Shown here piece after piece: positions 7,724-15,891 of a stretch of 46,184 nt of DNA. This stretch comes from Collinsella sp. (lineage in GTDB: Bacteria; Actinomycetota; Coriobacteriia; Coriobacteriales; Coriobacteriaceae): contig DXZN01000009.1 of assembly GCA_019419645.1 (NCBI GenBank), forward strand, positions 1-46,184, given 5' to 3'. The translations under genes and the position numbers were made by a program. Numbering within the stretch: the first letter of the stretch is position 1; each line of letters begins with the position of its first letter. The notes beneath the pieces are model-generated. The model saw only the letters and a list, made by a program, of their open reading frames with translations. It ran no database searches and was not told where the DNA came from.

Positions 7724-9877
7724 TTACTGAACTTTGCTGGCGAACTCGAGGTATTGCATGCGCTGCAGCTTGTCGATCGTCGAGGCGTATGGGCTGTCTT
7801 CAGATTCCAAGTCGTAGCGCAGCCCGTCGGCACCAATATAGCCGGCGACATTGATGGTGGGCACATCTGACCTTGTTGCAAGCAGGGCCTTTTGATAGTC
7901 AGTGAGCGGGGCGCCGATCTTATTAAGGGTAATAGCTGCAATCTCGTTTGCCCCGACGGTGTCGTAGACGTTGAGCTCGGTATTGCCGGCGATTTCATAG
8001 TTGGCCCAGACGAAATAGGTCGACTGATAGATACGGAAAGCGTGGCTTGCCGTATCTTCCTGAGGGTACAGCTCGTCGTTGAGAGTCGTTGCGGCGCTCG
8101 GCTGATGGTCGCCAAAAAAGACAAGAACAACCGGTCTGCCGATATTGCGGAGCTCATTGATAAAGTACTCGAGGTCCCGGTCGGATGCATTGATGCAGGT
8201 GAGATAGGTATTGAGCGCGCTATTGGCGCCCTCGCTGGCTCCCTCGACCCAATAGTTTGTCAGCTCTTCGGCGGGAACGGTGCCATAGTCGTAGCCGCCG
8301 TGATTTTGCATCGTGACGTCAAAGATGAACTGCGGGGCTTCGTCGGTTCTGAGCAGGTCGAGTATCTTGTCGTAGGTGGCGTAGTCGCATACGCCGGCAT
8401 GGTAATAGGGCGCACCTTCGAAATCGCCGATTGAAAGAAAGTCTCCAAAACCCAGCTGCTGATAGATTTTATCTCGATGGTAGTTGACGGGGTTTTGCGG
8501 GTGCATAGCAGTAGTAGTATACCCAAGCTCTTTAAGGTCCTTTGCCAGGCTGTTGACACTATTCATCTGATACAGCTGATAGGGGATTTTGCCTAATCCG
8601 ACAAAGGCCGTTGTCGCTCCGGTCAAAAATTCGAATTCGGAGTTCGCCGTTCCGCCACCGGTGACCGAAGCGAGCATGGTGCCGCGAACAAGTGTGTCGG
8701 GAAGCGAGTTGTAGAATGCGGGACCGGTGTACCCGGCCGCCTGGAGCTGCTCAAAGCACGAAAGGTCGCTAAAACTCTCGTTCATGACGGCAACAATCGT
8801 CGGCTTGATTTCATTGAACTGGGCAACGGCCGCCGCGCGCTGCTCGCTCGAGCCATACGTGCTGTCGTAGGCGGCGGCGAGCTCCTGTTCGATGCTCTGC
8901 GCCTCATCGGGCGTATAGTCTTCGGGCTTTTCAATGGGCAACTCGTTGACCATTTCGGTGAACGAAGTGATAAAACCCTGAGACGCATACGTGGTGATGG
9001 GCTGCCAACGGTCAAATCCAAAATCCAGCGACTGCTCCAAGTCGATGTTGGAAAAGCCCAAGAGCCCCACAACGGTCACTAGCAGAAAAGCGCAGAGGTT
9101 AGCGGCGATTGCGGGGAAGACATGGGCGGGCGTACGGAGCTTTCGCGGTCGGATAAGCGAAAGAAGCCCCAGGGAAATCTCCAGCAGGGCGAGTGAGGTT
9201 ACGATTCCTGCAGTGAAGGTGAACTCATATCCCTCACTTACTTCCATTGCGGTGCCCAATGCCAAAATGTCGCTCGGCAGGATGGCCTCGCCTTTAAACG
9301 TTATGACGAAGTGCTCGGCAATGCCAAGGGTGCAACAGACGACGGGCACGAGGGCCATGACGCCTCCATGACGCTGTCCCAGCAAATAAAGGGAGAGCAG
9401 AACCGTCGCGAGCAGCCCAACGGAAAACCCGAATGAGTTGGCGGGAATGCGATAGAACGTTTCGTTGCAGGCAATTTCGAGTGAAACGAACGAGAGCGCT
9501 GAAACAGCGGCGACGACAAGGATGTCGCGGCAAATACAGGCAACCGTTCCCGTCGCAAGATCGGTTTGGTCGATAAGTCCCGAAACCAAGGGCTCGACAA
9601 GAAGTATGACGGCGGCAGCACCGAGCGCCGAATAAGAAAGGACCCATAGGGAACAGTCCTCATTTACGAGCAATTGATTCGTAATCCATGCAGCTACCAT
9701 GCCGAGCGGGATGAGGAGCATCGCGCACCAAAAGACGCGGGCAATGGGCGGTTTTTCGTTGTGTCTGATTGAAAAATACACGCGCACGACGACGGCGGCC
9801 ACGATAAGGACGGCGATGAATATGGGCAGATTGGCCATGCCACTCGAAGTGATTTCAAGGGGGATATCTTCGGTCAT
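7724..9877 (-). CDS. LTA synthase-like phosphoglycerol transferase (sulfatase fold)
   Basis: The 717-residue protein has about seven or eight hydrophobic segments in residues 15-275, then an extracellular alkaline-phosphatase/sulfatase-fold domain. Family landmarks are the metal-binding Glu in MNESFSD (about residue 367), the nucleophile Thr in GGGTANSEFEFLTG (about residue 410) and VFFGDHQPS near the end. Proteins of this family transfer glycerol-phosphate from phosphatidylglycerol to build lipoteichoic acid or related glycopolymers. Which polymer is made here is unknown. The ATG at 9877 follows GAGGAA at good spacing. It is the most upstream gene of the minus-strand block and is divergent from uvrA. 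Confidence 0.88.
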   Translation of the reverse strand: MTEDIPLEITSSGMANLPIFIAVLIVAAVVVRVYFSIRHNEKPPIARVFWCAMLLIPLGMVAAWITNQLLVNEDCSLWVLSYSALGAAAVILLVEPLVSGLIDQTDLATGTVACICRDILVVAAVSALSFVSLEIACNETFYRIPANSFGFSVGLLATVLLSLYLLGQRHGGVMALVPVVCCTLGIAEHFVITFKGEAILPSDILALGTAMEVSEGYEFTFTAGIVTSLALLEISLGLLSLIRPRKLRTPAHVFPAIAANLCAFLLVTVVGLLGFSNIDLEQSLDFGFDRWQPITTYASQGFITSFTEMVNELPIEKPEDYTPDEAQSIEQELAAAYDSTYGSSEQRAAAVAQFNEIKPTIVAVMNESFSDLSCFEQLQAAGYTGPAFYNSLPDTLVRGTMLASVTGGGTANSEFEFLTGATTAFVGLGKIPYQLYQMNSVNSLAKDLKELGYTTTAMHPQNPVNYHRDKIYQQLGFGDFLSIGDFEGAPYYHAGVCDYATYDKILDLLRTDEAPQFIFDVTMQNHGGYDYGTVPAEELTNYWVEGASEGANSALNTYLTCINASDRDLEYFINELRNIGRPVVLVFFGDHQPSAATTLNDELYPQEDTASHAFRIYQSTYFVWANYEIAGNTELNVYDTVGANEIAAITLNKIGAPLTDYQKALLATRSDVPTINVAGYIGADGLRYDLESEDSPYASTIDKLQRMQYLEFASKVQ

Positions 9878-9995
9878 GGACGTTCCTCTGTTACAGCAAA
9901 TTAAGTTCAGTTTTAGATTACTCTAACCTTTCCACGGCATTTCGAGAAACAAAGCACCCGACACGCAAAGCAAAAGGTCTGCGAATCTTGTATTA

Positions 9996-10009
9996 CGAAC
10001 ATCTGTGCG
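9996..10009 (+). promoter_or_regulatory. Candidate LexA (SOS) box upstream of uvrA
   Basis: CGAACATCTGTGCG resembles the Gram-positive/actinobacterial LexA operator CGAAC-N4-GTTCG with one clear mismatch in the right half. It stands 62 bases before the uvrA start, a fitting place for SOS control of a repair gene. The same box was not seen before uvrB or uvrC. Confidence 0.45.
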
Positions 10010-10070
10010 CGTTGAGTGCGTTAAACTCATCGACAGTGTGATTTGAGGTTATAGGAGGCAAGGAGCTTCC

Positions 10071-12947
10071 ATGTCTGATTCTTCTATCGTTATCCGTGGT
10101 GCGCGCGAACACAACCTGCGCAATATCGATGTTTCCATCCCGCGCGACGAGCTCGTGGTCATTACCGGTCTTTCGGGCTCGGGCAAGAGCTCGCTGGCGT
10201 TTGACACGATCTATGCCGAGGGTCAGCGTCGCTACGTGGAAAGCCTGTCGAGTTATGCGCGCCAGTTTTTAGGCCAGATGGACAAGCCCGATCTAGACTC
10301 GATCGACGGCCTTTCGCCGGCCGTCTCGATCGATCAGAAGACGACGTCCAAGAATCCGCGCTCGACGGTGGGTACTGTAACTGAGATTTATGACTACCTT
10401 CGCTTGCTTTTTGCACGCGTGGGCACGCCACACTGCCCCGAGTGCGGTCGCGTTATCGAACGCCAGACCACCGACCAGGTCGCCGATAAGGTCCTGGCAG
10501 CGGGAGAGGGTCGTCGTGCGTTTGTGCTGGCACCGGTGGTGCGCGGGCGCAAAGGCGAGTACGCAAAATTGTTCGAGGATCTTCGGGCTGAGGGCTTTAG
10601 CCGCGTGCGTGTCGACGGCGAAGTACGCTCGCTCGACGACCCCATCGATCTGGACAAAAAGTTCAAGCACGATATCGAGGTCGTAGTCGACCGCATCGTG
10701 ATTCGGGAAAACTCTCTGGGCCGTATCGCCGAGTCGGTTGAACAGGCGACTGCCTTGGCACACGGCAATGTGAACGTGTACATGCTGCCCGATCGCGATG
10801 CTCCCGAGGGAACCGAGGGCGAGCTGCTGGAGTATTCGTTGGCTCTGGCGTGCCCGGAGCACGGGCACTCCATCGACGACCTACAACCCCGCGACTTTTC
10901 GTTCAACGCGCCCTATGGTGCGTGTCCCGAGTGCGATGGTCTGGGCTTTAAGAAAACGGTCGATGCCGAGGCGCTGATTGAGGACCCGTCGAAGTCGATT
11001 GCCGATGGGGTCTTTGGAAGCCTGTTCGGCAATTCGAACTACTACCCCCAGATCTTCGCCGCGGTCTGTAAGCACTTTAAGGTGAGCGCGGATACACCGT
11101 GGGAAGACCTACCTCCGCGAGTGCGCCGTGCATTTTTGGATGGCATGGGCGACAAGAAGATTTCGGTGGACTATCAAAAGCTCGACGGTCGTCGCAGCCA
11201 GTGGGACACCAAGTTTTCGGGCGTGCGCAATATCCTGTACGAGCGCTATACCGAGACGACCAACGAGAACACTAAGGCGCGCCTGGAGAAGTACATTCGC
11301 GAGGAGCCGTGTTCGAGCTGCCATGGTGCTCGCCTGCGCCCCGAGATGCTCGCCGTCACCGTGGGCGGCAAGTCCATTTATGAGGTTTGTTGCCTGTCGT
11401 GCCGCGAGTCGCTCGAGTTTTTTGAGGACCTTGAGCTCACCGAGCGTCAACAATTCATCGGCGGTCGTATCGTCAAGGAAATCCTGGAACGCTTGCGTTT
11501 TCTGGTTGATGTCGGCCTTGATTATCTGACGCTCGATCGTGCTTCGGCGACGCTTTCCGGCGGTGAGGCGCAGCGCATTCGCCTGGCTACGCAGATCGGT
11601 GCGGGCCTCATGGGCGTTCTCTATATTCTGGACGAGCCTTCGATTGGTCTTCACCAGCGCGACAACGAGCGGCTGATTAAGACACTCGAGCGCCTGCGCG
11701 ATATCGGCAACACCGTTATCGTCGTTGAACACGATGAGGACACGATTCGCGCTGCCGACTATGTGATCGATATGGGGCCAGGCGCGGGCGTCAACGGCGG
11801 GCACGTGGTCGCCGCGGGAACGCCTGCCGATATCATGGCGTGCCCCGATTCCATGACGGGTGCTTATTTGACCGGCAAGCGGATGATCCGCGTGCCAGAC
11901 GAGCGCCGCAAGCCCGGCCGCGGCTGCCTTAAGATCACGGGCGCCCGCGCCAACAACCTCAAAAACGTTACCGCCAAGATTGAGTTCGGTACGCTCACAG
12001 TCGTTACCGGTGTTTCGGGATCGGGCAAGAGCTCCCTGGTCACCGATACGATTGCGCCCGCGCTTACGAATGCCATCCACCGTTCGACGCGTCCCGTGGG
12101 TCCGTACAAGAAGATTGAGGGCATCGAGTGCATCGATAAGGTGATCGACATTGACCAGTCGCCGATCGGTCGCACGCCGCGTTCGAACCCTGCGACCTAT
12201 ATTGGCCTGTGGGATGATCTGCGCGCGCTGTTTGCGAGCACGCCGGAGTCGAAGGCGCGTGGCTACTCGCCGGGACGCTTCTCCTTTAATGTGAGCGGCG
12301 GACGCTGCGAGGCGTGCAAGGGCGACGGCCAGATCAAGATTGAGATGCACTTTCTTCCCGATATTTATGTTCCCTGCGAGGCTTGTGGCGGCAAGCGCTA
12401 TAACCGCGAGACGCTCGAGGTTACCTATCGTGGCAAGACTATCTCGGACGTACTTGACATGAGCGTGGCCGAGGCACTGGCTTTCTTTGGGAATATTCCG
12501 CAGATCAAGCGAAAGCTTCAAACCCTGTATGACGTCGGCCTAGGTTATGTGAGCTTGGGCCAGCCCGCCACGACGCTCTCGGGTGGTGAGGCGCAGCGCG
12601 TAAAGCTCGCCAAGGAGCTTCATCGCCGTCAGACGGGTAAGACGTTCTATATTTTGGACGAGCCTACGACCGGTCTTCATTTTGAGGACGTTCGCCAGTT
12701 ACTTGATGTGTTGCAGCGTCTAGTCGATGCGGGCAATACGGTGTTGGTGATCGAGCACAACCTCGATGTCATCAAGGTCGCCGACCGTCTGATCGATATG
12801 GGTCCCGAGGGTGGCAACGGTGGCGGAACTGTCGTGGTCTCGGGTACGCCAGAGCAGGTTGCGGCATGCCCGCAGAGCTATACCGGCAAGTTCTTGGCGC
12901 CGTTGCTCAAACGCGATAAGGAGCGTCAAGCGCAACTCGATGCCTAA
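10071..12947 (+). CDS. uvrA: Excinuclease ABC subunit A (UvrA)
   Basis: UvrA is the DNA damage sensor of nucleotide excision repair, a dimeric ABC-type ATPase that recruits UvrB. The 958-residue product has two ABC modules: Walker A GLSGSGKSSLA near the N-terminus with signature LSGGEAQRIRLATQ, and GVSGSGKSSLV in the middle with signature LSGGEAQRVKLAKEL. Cysteine pairs of the zinc modules are CPEC, CSSC and CEAC...CEAC. The start codon is preceded by TAGGAGG and a second AAGGAG. Length and motif order match the family fully. A LexA-like box lies upstream and a terminator follows, so it appears to be transcribed alone. Confidence 0.98.
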   Translation: MSDSSIVIRGAREHNLRNIDVSIPRDELVVITGLSGSGKSSLAFDTIYAEGQRRYVESLSSYARQFLGQMDKPDLDSIDGLSPAVSIDQKTTSKNPRSTVGTVTEIYDYLRLLFARVGTPHCPECGRVIERQTTDQVADKVLAAGEGRRAFVLAPVVRGRKGEYAKLFEDLRAEGFSRVRVDGEVRSLDDPIDLDKKFKHDIEVVVDRIVIRENSLGRIAESVEQATALAHGNVNVYMLPDRDAPEGTEGELLEYSLALACPEHGHSIDDLQPRDFSFNAPYGACPECDGLGFKKTVDAEALIEDPSKSIADGVFGSLFGNSNYYPQIFAAVCKHFKVSADTPWEDLPPRVRRAFLDGMGDKKISVDYQKLDGRRSQWDTKFSGVRNILYERYTETTNENTKARLEKYIREEPCSSCHGARLRPEMLAVTVGGKSIYEVCCLSCRESLEFFEDLELTERQQFIGGRIVKEILERLRFLVDVGLDYLTLDRASATLSGGEAQRIRLATQIGAGLMGVLYILDEPSIGLHQRDNERLIKTLERLRDIGNTVIVVEHDEDTIRAADYVIDMGPGAGVNGGHVVAAGTPADIMACPDSMTGAYLTGKRMIRVPDERRKPGRGCLKITGARANNLKNVTAKIEFGTLTVVTGVSGSGKSSLVTDTIAPALTNAIHRSTRPVGPYKKIEGIECIDKVIDIDQSPIGRTPRSNPATYIGLWDDLRALFASTPESKARGYSPGRFSFNVSGGRCEACKGDGQIKIEMHFLPDIYVPCEACGGKRYNRETLEVTYRGKTISDVLDMSVAEALAFFGNIPQIKRKLQTLYDVGLGYVSLGQPATTLSGGEAQRVKLAKELHRRQTGKTFYILDEPTTGLHFEDVRQLLDVLQRLVDAGNTVLVIEHNLDVIKVADRLIDMGPEGGNGGGTVVVSGTPEQVAACPQSYTGKFLAPLLKRDKERQAQLDA

Positions 12948-12970
12948 TACATAGGTGTTTTTGAAACATG

Positions 12971-13009
12971 AGCGCCGCCGATTCCTTGCGATTCGGTGGC
13001 GCTCTCTTT
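12971..13009 (+). terminator. Terminator after uvrA
   Basis: The arms AGCGCCGCCGA and TTCGGTGGCGCT pair with one G-U and enclose about 10 bases; CTCTTT follows. It lies 24 bases after the uvrA stop. Confidence 0.75.
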
Positions 13010-13040
13010 GTCGAGATAGCGTATGCCGCGCAAATGGACA

Positions 13041-13046
13041 TATACT
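13041..13046 (+). promoter_or_regulatory. Candidate -10 element for the ybaK-murJ-uvrC unit
   Basis: TATACT lies 38 bases before the ybaK start and just after the uvrA terminator. No good -35 match is seen at normal spacing. Confidence 0.35.
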
Positions 13047-13083
13047 TAAAAATTGCGTTCTTATATGAGGGAAAGGATATGCC

Positions 13084-13584
13084 ATGCCGAAGGCCGTGAA
13101 GACGCCAAAGACCAACGCCATGCGTGAGCTGGAAAGCGCCGGCATCCCCTATGTTCTCCATACGTACGAAGACGATGACGACGAATCGTCGGGGCTGGGC
13201 GTCGCGATTTCCGAGCAGCTTGGCGAGGAGCCCGGTCAGGGATTTAAGACCCTGGTCTGCACGACGCCGTCCAACGACCATGTCGTGTGCTGCATTCCCG
13301 TTGCCGACGAGCTCGACCTCAAGGCCGCCGCGCGCGCCGCAGGCGAAAAGTCGCTGACCATGATGCATGTCAAAGATTTGCTTGCCGCGACGGGGTATGT
13401 CCGCGGCGGTTGCAGTCCGGTCGGTATGAAAAAACGCTTCCGGACTCTGATCGATGAGACATGCGTCCTTTGGGATACCATTTTTATCTCGGGTGGCAAG
13501 CGCGGCTATCAGCTTGAGCTTGCTCCCGATGACTTAGTTGCATTTTGCGGGGCGACGGTTGCCCCGATCACGAGAGAGGACTGA
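13084..13584 (+). CDS. ybaK: YbaK/EbsC-type aminoacyl-tRNA deacylase
   Basis: The 166-residue protein is a free-standing editing domain of the YbaK/ProX family, which hydrolyses mischarged Cys-tRNA(Pro) in trans. Typical features are the N-terminal TNAMRELESAGIPYVLHTYE, the GFKTLVC strand, the conserved lysine-containing ELDLKAAARAAGEKSL segment, GYVRGGCSPVGMKK and the C-terminal SGGKRGYQLELAPDDL. The size is normal for the family. AAAGGA stands upstream at usual spacing; an ATG at 13079 is out of frame. The gene ends 3 bases before murJ, and the murJ ribosome site lies inside its end, so the two are co-translated. Confidence 0.92.
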   Translation: MPKAVKTPKTNAMRELESAGIPYVLHTYEDDDDESSGLGVAISEQLGEEPGQGFKTLVCTTPSNDHVVCCIPVADELDLKAAARAAGEKSLTMMHVKDLLAATGYVRGGCSPVGMKKRFRTLIDETCVLWDTIFISGGKRGYQLELAPDDLVAFCGATVAPITRED

Positions 13585-13587
13585 GCG

Positions 13588-15891
13588 ATGCCGCAGGAAG
13601 AATCAAAGCGCGGAGCTCACTTTGCAAAAGGGTCGGCTCCTCAGACGCCCGCGCCCGAGGCCGCTTCGTTCGATAACGAGATTCGAAACGCCTGGTCCGC
13701 TGCCGCTGACCCGGGCGAGACGGCCGTGTACTTGCGTGCCGCCGGTGCCGGCACGGCACTTCCCCGTACGGTTCTTTCTTCGGCTCGTCCCGATGAGACG
13801 GCTGTCTTTTTGGCCGCCGCTCAATCGAGCGCCAGCGTGATGCCGATCGCCTCCGAGGCTCCTCGTGAGCCGCGTCCCGATGAGACGGCGGTGTTTTTGA
13901 TGGCAGCCCAGGGAAAGAGCACACCGCAGAGCGCTCCTGCCGCTCATTCCGCCAAGCCCACGGCTCATGATGATGGCGAACCGCTTCTTTCGGATGACGA
14001 ATGGTCGCCGCTTGGTTCGACCGATCCCGTCGAGGGCGTGGCCATCGACGGTGATGACGACTGGGACCCTCTGTCGTTTTCTGCCCGAACCGTCGCCGCC
14101 AATGAAGTTGACACGGTGTTTGGCGACCATGCCATATTCGATGATGATGCCGTATCCGGTAACAACATGCCGAACAGCGATGACGCCGCACCTGCTGATG
14201 ACGCCGTTTTGGTTGACGATCCCTTTGCGATGACCGGCTCCTTTGCCGTCGTGGACGATTTGCCGCCACAAGATGAGGTTTATGAGGACTCTCAGGACGA
14301 CGTAGACGATATGGGTTCGTCGGACTACTCCACGGTTGGTCGTTCTGCTGGCCTTATGACCGTGCTGACCATCGTGTCGCGTGTCACCGGGTTTATCCGC
14401 ACGTGGGCCATGGCGGCCGCCATCGGTATGTCGCTGCTCTCGTCCTCCTATCAGGTTGCCAACAACCTGCCCAACATGCTCTACGAGCTCGTGATGGGCG
14501 GCATGCTCGTTACGGCGTTTTTGCCGGTGTATATGGGTGTGAGGCGCGAGCAGGGTCGCGAGGCATCGAACGAGTATGTCGGCAACCTGCTTGGTATTCT
14601 GCTTCTGCTGCTGGGCGGTATCTCGCTGCTGGGCACCGTGTTTGCTCCCGGCTTTATTTGGACGCAGTCGTTCCTTTCGGGCGATGGCGGCAGCATGGAT
14701 ACCGCTGCGTTCATGTTCCGCTTCTTTGCTATTCAAATTCTGTTTTATGGCTTGGGCTCGGTGTTCTCGGGCGTTCTCAACGCACACCGCGACTATTTCT
14801 GGTCGACGTTTGCCCCGGTTCTCAACAATGTCATCGTCATCGCCAGCTTTATGGGCTTTGCTCCCGTGTCTGCACAATTTGGCGAGCAGGCCGGTATTAT
14901 CTTGATCGCAGTTGGTACGACCCTCGGCGTCTTTGTCCAGATGGCCTGCCAGATTCCCGCGCTTGGCAAGCATGGCGTGCATCCTCATATCCATATCGAC
15001 TTTAAGGATCCCGCGCTGCGACAGACGATCGCGCTTGGTATCCCGACGCTGCTCGCCACGGTGTGCATGTTTGTCTCGACCTCCATTACCAATGCCGCCG
15101 CGCTGGTGGTGCAGCCCGAGACCGGCCCTTCCGTCATCGCATATGCGCGCCTGTGGTACACATTGCCCTATGCGCTGATCGCCGCCTCGCTTTCGACGGC
15201 ACTCTATACCGAACTCTCTCACGATGCGCAGGAGAAGGATTACGACAGCGTCCGCACGGGCATTTCGCGCGGTGTCGCCCAGATGCTCTTCTTCCTGATT
15301 CCGTTTGCGATGTATCTGATCGTCTTCGCCCGTCCGCTCAACATGATCTACTGCGCCGGCAAGTTCGATGAATCCGGTGTGGCGCTGGTGTCGGAGTTCC
15401 TTATCTATCTGGCACTTTCCCTGCCGCTCTACGGCGTGGTCGTGCTGATGCAGAAGAGCTTCTCGGCCCTGCTCGATATGAAACCTTATAGCCGCTATTG
15501 CCTGTACTCCGCTATCGGCCAGGCCGGTTCTGTGCTGCTGTTTGGCGTGGTGCTGGGCTACGGTATGCCGGCAATTGCGCTTTCGTACGTCGTTGACTAC
15601 GTGGTCTTGGTCGGATGCTCACTGTGGTGGCTGCGCCGTCGTCTGCATGGCCTTCAGGTCAAGTCTATCCTGCATGGCGGTTTCTTCGGCCTACTGTTCG
15701 GTGGCTTGGGCGCTGCCGCGGGCGCCGGCGTCATGTGGGCACTTGAGCACTTTGTCGGAGCGCTTGGCAGCTCGATCCTCATTACCCTGGGCTACGTTTG
15801 TGTTGCAGGCGTCGTCTCGCTCGCTGTAACTTTTGGTCTTGCCTTCGTCTTTAAGATGCCCGAGGTCTCGGCGCTGCTTCGTCGCAAGTAG
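13588..15891 (+). CDS. murJ: Lipid II flippase MurJ with a long acidic N-terminal tail
   Basis: The C-terminal two thirds (from about residue 250) is a MurJ/MviN membrane domain of the MOP superfamily with about 14 hydrophobic segments, beginning GLMTVLTIVSRVTGFIRTW, which flips lipid II across the membrane for peptidoglycan synthesis. The first 245 residues are hydrophilic, rich in Asp, Ala and Pro, and predicted to be disordered. They hold three copies of a P-x-ETAV(F/Y)L-x-AA repeat. Usual MurJ is about 510-550 residues, so the tail is a large extra part. Actinobacterial MurJ is known to be controlled by Ser/Thr kinases and FHA proteins; the repeats here may play a similar part, which is inference. 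It overlaps or abuts ybaK and uvrC. Confidence 0.93.
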   Translation: MPQEESKRGAHFAKGSAPQTPAPEAASFDNEIRNAWSAAADPGETAVYLRAAGAGTALPRTVLSSARPDETAVFLAAAQSSASVMPIASEAPREPRPDETAVFLMAAQGKSTPQSAPAAHSAKPTAHDDGEPLLSDDEWSPLGSTDPVEGVAIDGDDDWDPLSFSARTVAANEVDTVFGDHAIFDDDAVSGNNMPNSDDAAPADDAVLVDDPFAMTGSFAVVDDLPPQDEVYEDSQDDVDDMGSSDYSTVGRSAGLMTVLTIVSRVTGFIRTWAMAAAIGMSLLSSSYQVANNLPNMLYELVMGGMLVTAFLPVYMGVRREQGREASNEYVGNLLGILLLLLGGISLLGTVFAPGFIWTQSFLSGDGGSMDTAAFMFRFFAIQILFYGLGSVFSGVLNAHRDYFWSTFAPVLNNVIVIASFMGFAPVSAQFGEQAGIILIAVGTTLGVFVQMACQIPALGKHGVHPHIHIDFKDPALRQTIALGIPTLLATVCMFVSTSITNAAALVVQPETGPSVIAYARLWYTLPYALIAASLSTALYTELSHDAQEKDYDSVRTGISRGVAQMLFFLIPFAMYLIVFARPLNMIYCAGKFDESGVALVSEFLIYLALSLPLYGVVVLMQKSFSALLDMKPYSRYCLYSAIGQAGSVLLFGVVLGYGMPAIALSYVVDYVVLVGCSLWWLRRRLHGLQVKSILHGGFFGLLFGGLGAAAGAGVMWALEHFVGALGSSILITLGYVCVAGVVSLAVTFGLAFVFKMPEVSALLRRK
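13708..13912 (+). repeat. Three protein-level repeats DETAVFL in the MurJ tail
   Basis: DPGETAVYLRAA (residues 41-52), RPDETAVFLAAA (67-78) and RPDETAVFLMAA (96-107) are near-identical at the protein level and spaced 26-29 residues apart in an otherwise low-complexity acidic region. Each holds one threonine (T45, T71, T100) in an ETAV context. The spacing and flanking divergence argue for retained function, not recent DNA duplication. Confidence 0.8.
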
